This document shows, in pieces, positions 28,344 to 36,384 of a DNA stretch of 64,000 nt (within the stretch, counting starts at the first letter, position 1; the number at the start of each line of letters is the position of its first letter). The stretch covers positions 248,001 through 312,000 of the forward strand of contig JAFEAT010000014.1 in the NCBI GenBank assembly GCA_018266255.1. The letters run 5' to 3'. The notes beneath the pieces are model-generated. The model searched no databases, was not told the DNA's origin, and saw nothing but the letters and a program-made list of their open reading frames with translations. This stretch comes from Cyanobacteria bacterium SZAS-4. GTDB taxonomy: Bacteria; Cyanobacteriota; Vampirovibrionia; Obscuribacterales; Obscuribacteraceae. The position numbers were made by a program, and so were the translations under genes.

Positions 28344-29498
28344 ATGCGCTTAATAATGGATGTACCAGAGCTTGGAGTGCGCGTTCTTAATTTGGTTTCT
28401 GTAGTTCAAATCTCGACATTTTATTCTGATCACGGCGGCGTTGAAAAGTCCGTCTCTGACTTGGTTTTGGGGCTCAAGAGTGAGCATGACGTGCGCGTTT
28501 TGTGCACTCACAACTCGACCAAAACTAGCCGTGAGCAGCGTGATGGCATTTTGGTCACCGCCGTTGGTGCACCTTTCGGAATTCAAGGAAGGCCTATGGC
28601 CGCTACGTTTCCGTTAGAACTTGGGCGTCAGAAATGTGATGTTGCCCACTACCACTTACCGTTTCCCCTGGCCATGGCTTCGCACATGCTGGCCGCTCCG
28701 AAGGCACGTTTGACTGTGGCAACGTGGCATCACGATTTAGTCAGACACGCTAAGTTCAACAAGATGATTCAGCCTTTGCTTGAATCATTTTTGGATCGAA
28801 TGGATATCATCATCGTCACCGCGCCTGCGTTGATCGAACACACACCAGTGTTGTATAAACGGCGACATAAGTGTCGTGTAATACCTTTAGGCATTGAGGA
28901 ACAGCGCTTCTCACCTGAACGCAATGTTGGTGCAAGCACAACTAACGATCAGGAGTTGGGATCTGACGTCTTATTTGTTGGTCGACTTGTATATTACAAA
29001 GGATGCGATATTTTGCTGCGAGCAATCAGCAAAATCGACGCCAGCGTCTCACTAGTTGGGGAAGGTCCACTTCTTGCTGAGTTGCAATCACTGGCGTCAG
29101 AGTTGGGTATTTCAAATCGAGTCAGATTTCACGGGCGAGTTTCCGACGAGCAACTCGCTTTGATGTACAAAACAAGTTCAATATTTGTTTTGCCGTCAAC
29201 ATTACCGACCGAGTGTTTCGGGCTCGTTCAGGTGGAAGCAATGTTGAACGGCAAGCCTGTCATAAACACAAATTTGCCAACGGGCGTGCCATGGGTGAGT
29301 CTGCATAATGAAACTGGTATCACCGTACCTCCAGGCGACGTTGACGCACTGGCAAGTGCAATTCGACTTTTGCTGGATGATGCCCCAATGCGGAAGAAAC
29401 TAGGTGCTCAAGCTGCGACGCGTGCTCAAAATATGTTTACGTTGAAACATCATGTTGAAGCAATGACAGATCTTTATGCCGACTTACTGGCTAACTAA
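28344..29498 (+). CDS. GT4-family glycosyltransferase
   Basis: A 384-residue GT-B transferase, possibly starting at the second ATG (28356). It shows VVQISTFYSDHGGVEKSVSD at the N-terminus (G-G-V-E), then CDVAHYHLPFPLAMASHM. In the donor domain it has VLFVGRLVYYKGCDILLRAI, VSLVGEGPLLAELQSLA, RVRFHGRVSDEQLALMY and ECFGLVQVEAMLNGKPVINT, with both acidic residues. It is divergent from the export operon. Acceptor and donor are unknown. Confidence 0.88.
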   Translation: MRLIMDVPELGVRVLNLVSVVQISTFYSDHGGVEKSVSDLVLGLKSEHDVRVLCTHNSTKTSREQRDGILVTAVGAPFGIQGRPMAATFPLELGRQKCDVAHYHLPFPLAMASHMLAAPKARLTVATWHHDLVRHAKFNKMIQPLLESFLDRMDIIIVTAPALIEHTPVLYKRRHKCRVIPLGIEEQRFSPERNVGASTTNDQELGSDVLFVGRLVYYKGCDILLRAISKIDASVSLVGEGPLLAELQSLASELGISNRVRFHGRVSDEQLALMYKTSSIFVLPSTLPTECFGLVQVEAMLNGKPVINTNLPTGVPWVSLHNETGITVPPGDVDALASAIRLLLDDAPMRKKLGAQAATRAQNMFTLKHHVEAMTDLYADLLAN

Positions 29499-29574
29499 CT
29501 AGCAACTGTGTCTGGCTCTCTTCTTGCTGGTAATTTTTACACCAGGTTAAGCACATTTTTTACATGAGCGAAAC

Positions 29575-29602
29575 TTGAATACGATGCGTCAGACTATATA
29601 CT
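29575..29602 (+). promoter_or_regulatory. Candidate sigma-70-type promoter for the gene at 29631
   Basis: TTGAAT (29575-29580) and TATACT (29597-29602) are separated by 16 bases. The downstream ATG at 29631 has an AGAGGA ribosome-binding site. The transcription start would fall about 20 bp before the ATG. This is consensus matching only. Confidence 0.45.
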
Positions 29603-29630
29603 GACAAGGAATCGAAAGAGGACTGATCGA

Positions 29631-30290
29631 ATGAAACCGCGTTTGTTGATCTCAGTGATCACGGTAGTGCAAATCTTGGCTCCCAGTGCAGCTCTCAGCG
29701 ATGATGACAGCAAATGGGCGTCTGGACGAGATGGCTTTCAAGATTTTTGCGACAGCATATCCAAGGGTTTTTCCGGAATGGCGAAAACTCTGACTGGCGG
29801 CTCGGCCCCTACAGGAGACGACGCAACCTATGGGTCGAGGCGTGGTGCCTGGGACAGCATCTTTCCAGCCGCTCCGCCACCCAATCAAGAAATTGTCTAT
29901 ACCGAAGGAAACAGAAAAGTACTCGATAGCAAAAACGTTGTTATCCGAGGCACAGACGGCAGCAGAATTAGTCACAGAACTGCTCATAATGCAGGTTTTG
30001 CCACACCACTGAAAAAGATGATCGACGGTGGTGGTTCTTCATATCGTGCATCCGTGAGTAGTGGTGCTGGTTCATCACATTACTATGCGATGGGTTCAGG
30101 CATTCGAGGCGGTGGTCATAGTGGCTGGGGCTCGTATGGAGAATCAGCTGGTTCCAGGTTAGGTGGATCTACGCGTTACGGTTTCGGAATGGCTGCTGAA
30201 GGTCCGAAGATGACTGGTGCCTGGGGTGGTACAGGAAGCTCTGCCGGAGGCTCTTCTGCAGGCGCTTCAAGGGGCTACGGTTACCGTTAA
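29631..30290 (+). CDS. Secreted glycine/serine-rich protein of unknown function
   Basis: 219 residues. A signal peptide (LLISVITVVQILAPSAALS) is followed by a polar region with a single recognisable strand pair (EIVYTEGNRKVLDSKNVVIR). The last ~90 residues are Gly/Ser/Ala/Tyr-rich (for example SGIRGGGHSGWGSYGESAG) and look disordered. It stands alone, with its own candidate promoter and a compound hairpin downstream. Low-complexity secreted proteins of this kind can be surface or matrix components, but no function can be assigned. Confidence 0.7.
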   Translation: MKPRLLISVITVVQILAPSAALSDDDSKWASGRDGFQDFCDSISKGFSGMAKTLTGGSAPTGDDATYGSRRGAWDSIFPAAPPPNQEIVYTEGNRKVLDSKNVVIRGTDGSRISHRTAHNAGFATPLKKMIDGGGSSYRASVSSGAGSSHYYAMGSGIRGGGHSGWGSYGESAGSRLGGSTRYGFGMAAEGPKMTGAWGGTGSSAGGSSAGASRGYGYR

Positions 30291-30361
30291 GGATAGTGGT
30301 CTGGTAGGGATCTGGTGTGTTTTGTAAAACGATAGTCCTTGCCTCCCATTCGAGCTTCATT

Positions 30362-30415
30362 CAGCGAAAAATGCACCGCAATTGACACCACTTTCTGAAG
30401 TGGTTCTTTTCGCTG
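30362..30415. terminator. Compound bidirectional terminator-like hairpin
   Basis: An outer repeat CAGCGAAAA / TTTTCGCTG (30362-30370 with 30407-30415) encloses an inner 7-bp stem ACCACTT-TCTG-AAGTGGT (30387-30404). It lies between two converging genes, and the A/T arms supply T-runs in both directions. Confidence 0.6.
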
Positions 30416-30437
30416 CATTTACAGATACTGAAAACTT

Positions 30438-31166
30438 TTAGTGCAAATACTGAAGCGAAAGAAGCGCTGCTCCTGCGATGAGCGAGCCGCCAGCGAGCAA
30501 GGCTAGGCATACATGACGACAGACAACGAGAGCCTTGAGGAAAATTTGCGCGTCGAGCAACAAATTCCAATTATTTTCGTACCGACTGTTGTAGCTGAAG
30601 CGCTCAAAGTAAGTCATTTCTTTGTTGCGGTTAACCTGTTCCAAACCAACCAGACCTGGTCTAGACGTTGGGTAGAATCCTGGGTATGAGTCTGAGATGT
30701 TTAGATGTCTGCCGATGTAGTCGGTTTCTTCCACCGAGAGAGGTCGTGGTCCGATCAATGACATGTCGCCATTCAAAACATTGATTAGCTGTGGAAGTTC
30801 GTCAATGTTAGTGGCTCGTAACAGTTTGCCTGAGACAGTTAGTCTGCGATCTTCTTTTGCGGTCTTGAAGCCGTCGCTATCTGTGCCCGTGAACATCGTA
30901 CGCAATTTGTACATGTTGAAAATCCGACCGTTACGTCCAACTCTCCGTTGCACGTAAAGAGGACTTCCAGGACTTTCAAGTGCCACCACGGCGAGGAAAA
31001 ATAGCAGAACTGGTGCGCTAAAAGTTAGACCAATAAGTGCAAAACAAATGTCGAATGCTCGTTTAAAGAAATTCTCTGCAGCGCCAGCAGGTACGACGAT
31101 TTGTCGCCTTTCTTGTACCTCAAAAGTTTCTGCGACTCGCGCTATGGTTTCCGAAGGCATTGGCAT
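30438..31166 (-). CDS. Bacterial sugar transferase (undecaprenyl-phosphate phosphoglycosyl transferase)
   Basis: 242 residues. After a polar leader it has the monotopic PGT layout: FKRAFDICFALIGLTFSAPV (membrane-inserted helix), YVQRRVGRNGRIFNMYKLRT, LLRATNIDELPQLINVLNGD (the D-E dyad of the catalytic core), SLIGPRPL, and RPGLVGLEQVNR. Such enzymes transfer a sugar-1-phosphate onto undecaprenyl phosphate and start repeat-unit synthesis. The C-terminus carries a further hydrophobic segment (CLALLAGGSLIAGAALL) beyond the usual end of the family. This is the only initiating transferase visible in the window. Confidence 0.9.
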   Translation of the reverse strand: MPMPSETIARVAETFEVQERRQIVVPAGAAENFFKRAFDICFALIGLTFSAPVLLFFLAVVALESPGSPLYVQRRVGRNGRIFNMYKLRTMFTGTDSDGFKTAKEDRRLTVSGKLLRATNIDELPQLINVLNGDMSLIGPRPLSVEETDYIGRHLNISDSYPGFYPTSRPGLVGLEQVNRNKEMTYFERFSYNSRYENNWNLLLDAQIFLKALVVCRHVCLALLAGGSLIAGAALLSLQYLH

Positions 31167-31356
31167 TCCAAATGTTTTTTAGTTGGTAATTAGCTGTTGA
31201 AAACGAGTATACATTAGAGTGCGCGCGCAAATCCTACTGACATCCACTCGTTCGTAGTAAGATTCTTTGAACCACACCAGTCTGGCTTGCCTGTGTTTAC
31301 ACTTCATTGCATCCCAGAAACAGTCGCTTATCTCTTGTTTTGAGCAACGCAATTTT

Positions 31357-32742
31357 ATGGACCTGACAAAATTTTTGTTGCGACAAGGAGGAAGTTCATT
31401 TCGATTTTTCACGCTTGCTCCTCGGTCAAAACTTAAACCATCCGAGCAGTTGATGGCAGCCATGCTCAGTCGCAATTCGCAGGCTGAACAAATTTTGTCG
31501 AAGCAAACAAATGAGACAATCATTGCGTTTTCGAAATTGGTAAACGATAACGAACTGGCCGGTTACGTACTCGAGTCAATCTATCTACTTGGCTTAGAAA
31601 GTGCGTTTCGGTCGTTCTCAGTCGAATATGATGGCGCTCTGACCGACGCTTTCAATCTGGTTTCAAGGCAGGCCGCACTCGAGGCGATCAAGTTTGAAAA
31701 GTTCGACAAGATGTTTGTTAAGTTTCTTGATTCGACAGCGTCGATGCAGGACCGGATTGTCTGGCTAAAAGGAATTGTGACGAGTCGTACTTATTGTTAC
31801 GGCGAGCCGGCTCAAAGACTGTCGAGTGATTTCGATTGTTTTCTTGATAGAAGTTTTTTGGCCGAACTCAATTCAATTCTGCTGCTCAATGATTTTCGTG
31901 TAATTGCTAACGACAACGGTTTTTGTAATCAACTTGGAGTTGGGCCAGTCGGCACTTTAGAAGACCTGTTTCTCGTTCCTGATGAAGAATTGGTGCCATC
32001 TGCAGTTCTTGGATATTTCAAAAATCGCAGCCCAATTCTAGATATCAAATTCAATCCTCTAGATTGCGGTTTGAAAATGATTGAACTTGAACGTTTTGAA
32101 CGAGACGCGATTTCGGTTACATGGCGCGGACGACAATTTGTCGCACCAGGTCTAATCGACCAATTGATCGTTTCTTTGACGCACCTGGAGAAGGATAGAT
32201 TCATCGGGTGGAAACAACTGCTCGATATCAAACTCCTGGCAGAGAAAGTCAACGCCGAGCCGGAAAATTGGAAGGAGTTCGTCAGGCGCTGTAATGTCGA
32301 AGGCGTACGCACGGCCTGTTGTGCTGGGCTGAGTTTAGCTGTTGACAGACTGTCGCTTGCTGGAGTTGACCATGTTATCGCCGAGCTTGATTCCGATCAA
32401 AGTCTATTAAAGAGATTGTTTGTGTTTACGGTTACACCACTTTTTTACTGGAACACCAGTAGTTTGCCGATGCTAGTGGCGAACGCCGTGGTCTCAGACA
32501 ATCGTTCAAGAAAAAGTAAAATCCTGAGACGATCATTTTTTCCAGACAGACAATTTCTCTCGGCGTACTACAGCAATGGCCGACCACTCACAGGATTGAA
32601 CCTCGTCTCAAATCTGCTCCTGCACTGGTTAGTCTTGCTTTTGCCTGGTGGTCTAGTTCGCAGAACTTTCGGGCCAGCTATCTGGGATACAGCTCAAGTG
32701 GTGCCAAAAGAATCACCAGTTACACCAAATCCAAATGTCTGA
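31357..32742 (+). CDS. NTP_transf_5-family nucleotidyltransferase-like protein
   Basis: About 461 residues from the ATG at 31357; the frame opens with a TTG at 31267. The segment WLKGIVTSRTYCYGEPAQRL followed by SSDFDCF at residues ~136-162 matches the family pattern K-G-x-x...Y...R-x-x-x-D-x-D, in which the two Asp residues are the metal-binding pair of the nucleotidyltransferase fold. A helical C-terminal half follows (GWKQLLDIKLLAEKV resembles the family's conserved helix). In other bacteria, members sit next to PqqD-like proteins in RiPP and PEP-CTERM/exosortase clusters; here a PqqD-like gene lies 1.7 kb away. Substrate unknown. Confidence 0.75.
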   Translation: MDLTKFLLRQGGSSFRFFTLAPRSKLKPSEQLMAAMLSRNSQAEQILSKQTNETIIAFSKLVNDNELAGYVLESIYLLGLESAFRSFSVEYDGALTDAFNLVSRQAALEAIKFEKFDKMFVKFLDSTASMQDRIVWLKGIVTSRTYCYGEPAQRLSSDFDCFLDRSFLAELNSILLLNDFRVIANDNGFCNQLGVGPVGTLEDLFLVPDEELVPSAVLGYFKNRSPILDIKFNPLDCGLKMIELERFERDAISVTWRGRQFVAPGLIDQLIVSLTHLEKDRFIGWKQLLDIKLLAEKVNAEPENWKEFVRRCNVEGVRTACCAGLSLAVDRLSLAGVDHVIAELDSDQSLLKRLFVFTVTPLFYWNTSSLPMLVANAVVSDNRSRKSKILRRSFFPDRQFLSAYYSNGRPLTGLNLVSNLLLHWLVLLLPGGLVRRTFGPAIWDTAQVVPKESPVTPNPNV

Positions 32743-32767
32743 CATGGCATGCAAAAGATTTCGTTTT

Positions 32768-33730
32768 TCAATTTTGCCTATCTGTACTTTTTGATTCTGC
32801 AGTTCTTGTTCCGGTCAGCTCAAACACTGTGAGTTCGGGTCTAGCACAAAATCGCAGGCGCGGAAAATGACCTTCCATTCCGATACCACGATTGGTGTAC
32901 AAATTTGTGCTGCCTAGTTTGTGCAATCCTGATTCATATTTTTTGCCTTGCTTTGATTGCGTGATAAGTGCGCCGTAGAAGGGCAACGAAATCTGCCCAC
33001 CGTGCGTGTGTCCACACAGGTACAAATCAACACCATCAGTTTCATTATTGAGAATAATGTCTGCATCAGGATTGTGATACATGACAATTTTTGGCACACC
33101 TTTGGGTGAATTTCTGAGTGGATATCCGCATGAGGAGCCAGAGTCGGCACCGACGATGCACAACTCTGTGCCGTTTATTTTTACAATCTTGTACTCAGGG
33201 ATAAGTTCGAGTTTGCTGTCTTTCAGAACATCGACGTCGAATGCAAAGTCCCAGTCACCCTTTACTGCCAGTGTTGGAGCCACTCTTAGCAATTTTGCGG
33301 CAAACTCGTTGAAGTTCTTTTGACCATCAAGCGAGTTCACCGCATCTCCGGTAAAGAGAATCAGATCAGGTTTGATTTTTTCGATCTCATCGGCGACCCG
33401 GTTCTCTAGTCTTATTGTGCTGTCGCAGTGGGTATCAGAGACTTGTACTATTCGAATCGGTTTTGCACTGGCTGGCAGGTCGTCGAGAGACAGTTTGATG
33501 TAGTTGATTTGCAGATTGTAAGGTTCTACAAAAAAAGCGTAAGCAATGCAGATGAATGAGGCAACCGTCAAAGTCAAAACGATCGCTCCCCCCAGTCCCA
33601 ACTTTGGTCTAATTTTTTCTGGGACGAGAAACGGTCTTATTAACAGGAACGCGGCCGATAAATAAAGGGCCGCAAAGCTACCCATGACGGACAGGATAAC
33701 GATCCAATCCTGAACTCTTACAACGTGCAT
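32768..33730 (-). CDS. Membrane-anchored calcineurin-like metallophosphoesterase (YkuE-like)
   Basis: 320 residues. Two or three hydrophobic helices span residues ~10-80, then a metallophosphoesterase domain follows: IVQVSDTHCDS (D-x-H), LILFTGDAVNS (G-D), LAVKGDWDFA (replacing G-N-H-D), IVMYHNPDADIIL (H) and LYLCGHTHGGQISLPF (G-H-x-H). The active site faces the side set by the helices, probably extracytoplasmic. Family members hydrolyse phosphodiester or pyrophosphate bonds, including lipid-linked ones. The Asn-His of the third motif is replaced by Asp-Trp. The 3' end lies 25 bp from the convergent nucleotidyltransferase gene. Confidence 0.82.
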   Translation of the reverse strand: MHVVRVQDWIVILSVMGSFAALYLSAAFLLIRPFLVPEKIRPKLGLGGAIVLTLTVASFICIAYAFFVEPYNLQINYIKLSLDDLPASAKPIRIVQVSDTHCDSTIRLENRVADEIEKIKPDLILFTGDAVNSLDGQKNFNEFAAKLLRVAPTLAVKGDWDFAFDVDVLKDSKLELIPEYKIVKINGTELCIVGADSGSSCGYPLRNSPKGVPKIVMYHNPDADIILNNETDGVDLYLCGHTHGGQISLPFYGALITQSKQGKKYESGLHKLGSTNLYTNRGIGMEGHFPRLRFCARPELTVFELTGTRTAESKSTDRQN

Positions 33731-33845
33731 ATAGGGTGCCCTGGTCTCAATGGGGATCTACAAATTAGGCAGACTTCACAATGTCTCGCGCGCTATCGAC
33801 GAAAGCATAGGTCCGGCAAATTTCGCAATCTTTGGCTTGGAAACG

Positions 33846-33885
33846 TCTCAAAACGAAACCATGCCACTTTGAGCAGTGGCATGGT
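33846..33885 (-). terminator. Rho-independent terminator downstream of the small Tat-like protein gene
   Basis: A perfect 11-bp stem (ACCATGCCACT / AGTGGCATGGT, 33858-33885) with a six-base loop. Read on the minus strand it is followed by a T-rich stretch, TTTCGTTTTG. It lies 60 bp beyond the stop at 33945. Confidence 0.7.
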
Positions 33886-33944
33886 AAACACTTGAATTCC
33901 CTCGTAAACACAACTCGATCATGCAGATCGACGGAGAGATGGGT

Positions 33945-34247
33945 TTAGCCCCAACCGCCGTTGTCTTCTGGCATGTTTGTTGGTTTGACGTCTTTCTTGT
34001 TGCCAGATGGTGCCGATTTGATGGATGGTTGACCATCTGGACCAACTGATGGGTTTCTGAGCGGAGCATGACTGTCGTGGAAATGCTGGGTGCTATTAAG
34101 AGCCAGTGCTGGTGGCACTAGGAACTTGTCGACAATCTTCGGCGCGGCTACAAGAGAACCTGCCAGCGCAGCCTTTTGAACCAATTTAGTAAGAAACTCT
34201 TTGCGACTAAGATTCCCGTCGCAAGCAGGTGTCAAATTTTCAGGCAT
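33945..34247 (-). CDS. Small protein with Tat-like leader; candidate exported or modified peptide
   Basis: 100 residues from the ATG at 34247; an in-frame GTG at 34265 adds six. The N-terminal third reads NLSRKEFLTKLVQKAALAGS and continues hydrophobic to about PPALAL. This resembles a twin-arginine-type signal, with R-K in place of R-R. The remainder is polar and low in structure (Pro, Asn, Gly, Asp, His), ending PEDNGGWG. No domain was recognised. It is the last gene of a minus-strand run after the AP-fold protein and the PqqD-like protein and is followed by a terminator. A PqqD-like neighbour suggests it could be a modified peptide, but a simple Tat substrate is equally possible. Confidence 0.6.
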   Translation of the reverse strand: MPENLTPACDGNLSRKEFLTKLVQKAALAGSLVAAPKIVDKFLVPPALALNSTQHFHDSHAPLRNPSVGPDGQPSIKSAPSGNKKDVKPTNMPEDNGGWG

Positions 34248-34402
34248 CTTGTTTATCCATTTCACTAAGAAGAATTTTCGAACAGTTTAACTATAGTACT
34301 TCGAATTTTATCCTGCAACCATATTCGAACATCAAGATAAGTGCATGACAATTGGGATCAAATGAAAAGCTGTATTCATCACAGTTTCGCGAGTCTTAGA
34401 AA

Positions 34403-34678
34403 TTAAGCATTTGTGTCGGATACTAAACCGCCCTGAACAAAATCGTTCAAAAGCGCGGTAATAGCCGGCTGAATTTCTGCAACGTTGGGAGCTTCGGTAT
34501 ATGTCAAGACCTGCTCCACGATTTGTTCTATAGAGTGTTCGCCATCGCAATACTCCCAGGCGATCGCTGCTAGTGGAGTGATCGTGTGCGCCCAGTCGCT
34601 TTGTTGGCTGAAGATCACGACGTGACCATCCGGGAGCATCTTTGTTTGCACATCTGGATTCCGTTTAGGTCTAATCAT
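34403..34678 (-). CDS. PqqD-like small protein (candidate RiPP recognition element)
   Basis: 91 residues matching the PqqD winged-helix family in length and pattern: KRNPDVQTKMLPDGHVVIFS (strands), ITPLAAIAWEYCDGEHSIEQ (the conserved N/T-x-x-A-x-x-x-W-x-x-x-D-G-x-x-T/S motif) and an amphipathic C-terminal helix region (ITALLNDFVQGGLV). PqqD proteins bind the leader of a precursor peptide and present it to a modifying enzyme. It lies between an AP-fold gene and the small Tat-like protein gene, all on the minus strand. ATG start. Confidence 0.8.
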   Translation of the reverse strand: MIRPKRNPDVQTKMLPDGHVVIFSQQSDWAHTITPLAAIAWEYCDGEHSIEQIVEQVLTYTEAPNVAEIQPAITALLNDFVQGGLVSDTNA

Positions 34679-34774
34679 TGTTTTGCACCAATCTGGATTT
34701 CCGACAGTCTACGATCTCTGCTTGACTTTTGGATGAGAACCGTCAAAGCATTGGCAGTTGGTGAATTCTGAAAC

Positions 34775-36076
34775 TCAAGCCAGTTCAGTGATTAGTTCGC
34801 TCACTTCGACAGACTTGAGCGATTTGGAATTCTTAGCGTTAGACCACACAAATCCGCAGGCACTATGTGCAGAATGTGGCAAATCATAGTTCCGTCGAGT
34901 GGTGCTAAGGCTATCTACCAGATCTACTCCGGGAAGATTGACTACAAAGTTTGGTGCCAGATTGTTCGACTCCGTGTTGCGAATCAAGCTTGAGCTGCCA
35001 GAAACTCTCCTTAGTTCATCGTTAAGAAGAGCGAAAATTCGATCTTCATAGATCTGAATTTTGTCTTTGCTGACGATACCGTCGACGAAACGATCTTTGG
35101 CATTTACGTATACGGTTCCTCGAATGGGCGAAGCGCAAATGGTATGGCTCGTGAGGATTTGATTGCAGGGAGATACTAACGGTGTGGCGGTTTCAGAGTT
35201 GATCATGGCGAATGCTTGCTTTCTCAATTTTTGCTCTTCGGAGTCATTGAGACTGATCGTCAACAACTGCAACTTCTGAAAAAGATCGTTCAGGCTGAAC
35301 AGCCCTTGGCAAGGTGTGTGCGAGAAGGACGACAAAAACAAAACCGTACCAGCGCCCGAGAGCGTCTTGTGCAGGGCTGCGTCCAGTTTCGAAATCAACA
35401 GCTTTAACGCAGCAGAGATTTTCAATTGACCATCATCTAAAAAAGATGGACCAAACAGATGCGCAAGTTGATCGAAAATGCTGGCTCGATACATGAACAC
35501 TTTCCAATCACTCTCTTTGCTCAGTGCAACTGAGCATTCCGCTCGACTGGCCTCCGCTTCCATAAACTTTGATGCTGCCAAGGGATCTGCCATAGCCTTG
35601 CCCATACTGATTATTGGTCGCGGTCTATAACTTTTAAATGGTTCGTCGAGTAAAAGAGTCGCTGGTGAAACCGTCGCCAGTGTGGGCGAACTTGCCTCTG
35701 CCATCCATTTCCTGTTTCCATTCGCTTCAAGTAGGGGGATGTTAACAACAATATTGCACTGCCCTTCGTCGACTTCTGGCAGCAGAGTTTGCTCAACACA
35801 CAAGTCGCTTTCCGAAAATAGTTTCAGTTCAGTGAGAGAACGCTGTGGTGCCCCATAACCGCCGCACCCGTTGCGATACCACGGTGCACCTGTGAGTATC
35901 TCAGCCCAAGTCGGTTGGGGATCAGAAAATGGAGTAGCATCGAGTTCGTTCAAATTGCCGTGCTCGAGCAACGAGTGCACTAGCGGCATCTGTGGTAGCA
36001 ATCTTTCGAATTGCGCCGCCGACAATCCATCAAAGGAAACAATGGCAACTCGTTGTTCTTTCAGCGGCCCGGCCAA
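34775..36076 (-). CDS. Alkaline-phosphatase-superfamily (type I phosphodiesterase-like) protein with altered metal motif
   Basis: 433 residues. The N-terminus has VAIVSFDGLSAAQFERLLPQ (first metal-ligand Asp), then PTWAEILTGAPWYRNGC, where Thr is the expected nucleophile. A middle segment, ASIFDQLAHLFGP, resembles the family's D-x-x-x-H. The usual S-D-H-G metal motif is replaced by FLSSFSHTPCQG. A C-terminal HSAHSACGFVW resembles the closing motif. So the fold is recognisable but one metal site looks lost. Family members cleave phosphodiesters or pyrophosphates. The start is a TTG (36074-36076) preceded by AAGGA. It is followed 96 bp later by the PqqD-like gene and is divergent from the ATP-grasp locus. 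Confidence 0.7.
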   Translation of the reverse strand: MAGPLKEQRVAIVSFDGLSAAQFERLLPQMPLVHSLLEHGNLNELDATPFSDPQPTWAEILTGAPWYRNGCGGYGAPQRSLTELKLFSESDLCVEQTLLPEVDEGQCNIVVNIPLLEANGNRKWMAEASSPTLATVSPATLLLDEPFKSYRPRPIISMGKAMADPLAASKFMEAEASRAECSVALSKESDWKVFMYRASIFDQLAHLFGPSFLDDGQLKISAALKLLISKLDAALHKTLSGAGTVLFLSSFSHTPCQGLFSLNDLFQKLQLLTISLNDSEEQKLRKQAFAMINSETATPLVSPCNQILTSHTICASPIRGTVYVNAKDRFVDGIVSKDKIQIYEDRIFALLNDELRRVSGSSSLIRNTESNNLAPNFVVNLPGVDLVDSLSTTRRNYDLPHSAHSACGFVWSNAKNSKSLKSVEVSELITELA

Positions 36077-36150
36077 TTGATCGATTCCTTCTTTCTGTGC
36101 ACTTAGTTTAGACTAGGGACTTTGAAGATAGAAGGTTGGAACACGAGTAA

Positions 36151-36369
36151 GTGGATAGCGCGATAAACGGTGCCGAACTTGGCGAGAATTCCTCTACTCG
36201 TCAGGAAAGAGCTGATCAACTGCCGTTTTTTCTGCGTGCCTGGTGGATGAGAGACTTTCTGGAAAGCGAAGGCCTGTTGTGGACGGCAGATGCTGGAGTG
36301 ACATCACCACTCTGGTCTTTGTATTCAGATCCTTTATGTGATGTTGGATCTGTGGACCAAAGTTATTAG
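36151..36369 (+). CDS. 72-codon ORF, candidate precursor peptide for the adjacent ATP-grasp enzyme
   Basis: It starts at a GTG and ends 15 bp before the ATP-grasp start. Residues 24-38 contain LPFFLRAWWMRDFLE. Microviridin-type graspetide precursors carry a leader helix with PFFARFLE, recognised by MvdC/MvdD-type ligases; here P-F-F-L-R and R-D-F-L-E resemble its two halves, separated by W-W-M. The C-terminal third is rich in Ser, Thr and Asp (for example YSDPLCDVGSVDQSY), the residue types used for ester links in graspetides. Only a weak ribosome-binding site is visible. A chance ORF in the divergent gap cannot be excluded. Confidence 0.45.
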   Translation: MDSAINGAELGENSSTRQERADQLPFFLRAWWMRDFLESEGLLWTADAGVTSPLWSLYSDPLCDVGSVDQSY

Positions 36370-36384
36370 TGGTGCAAGAGCGCG

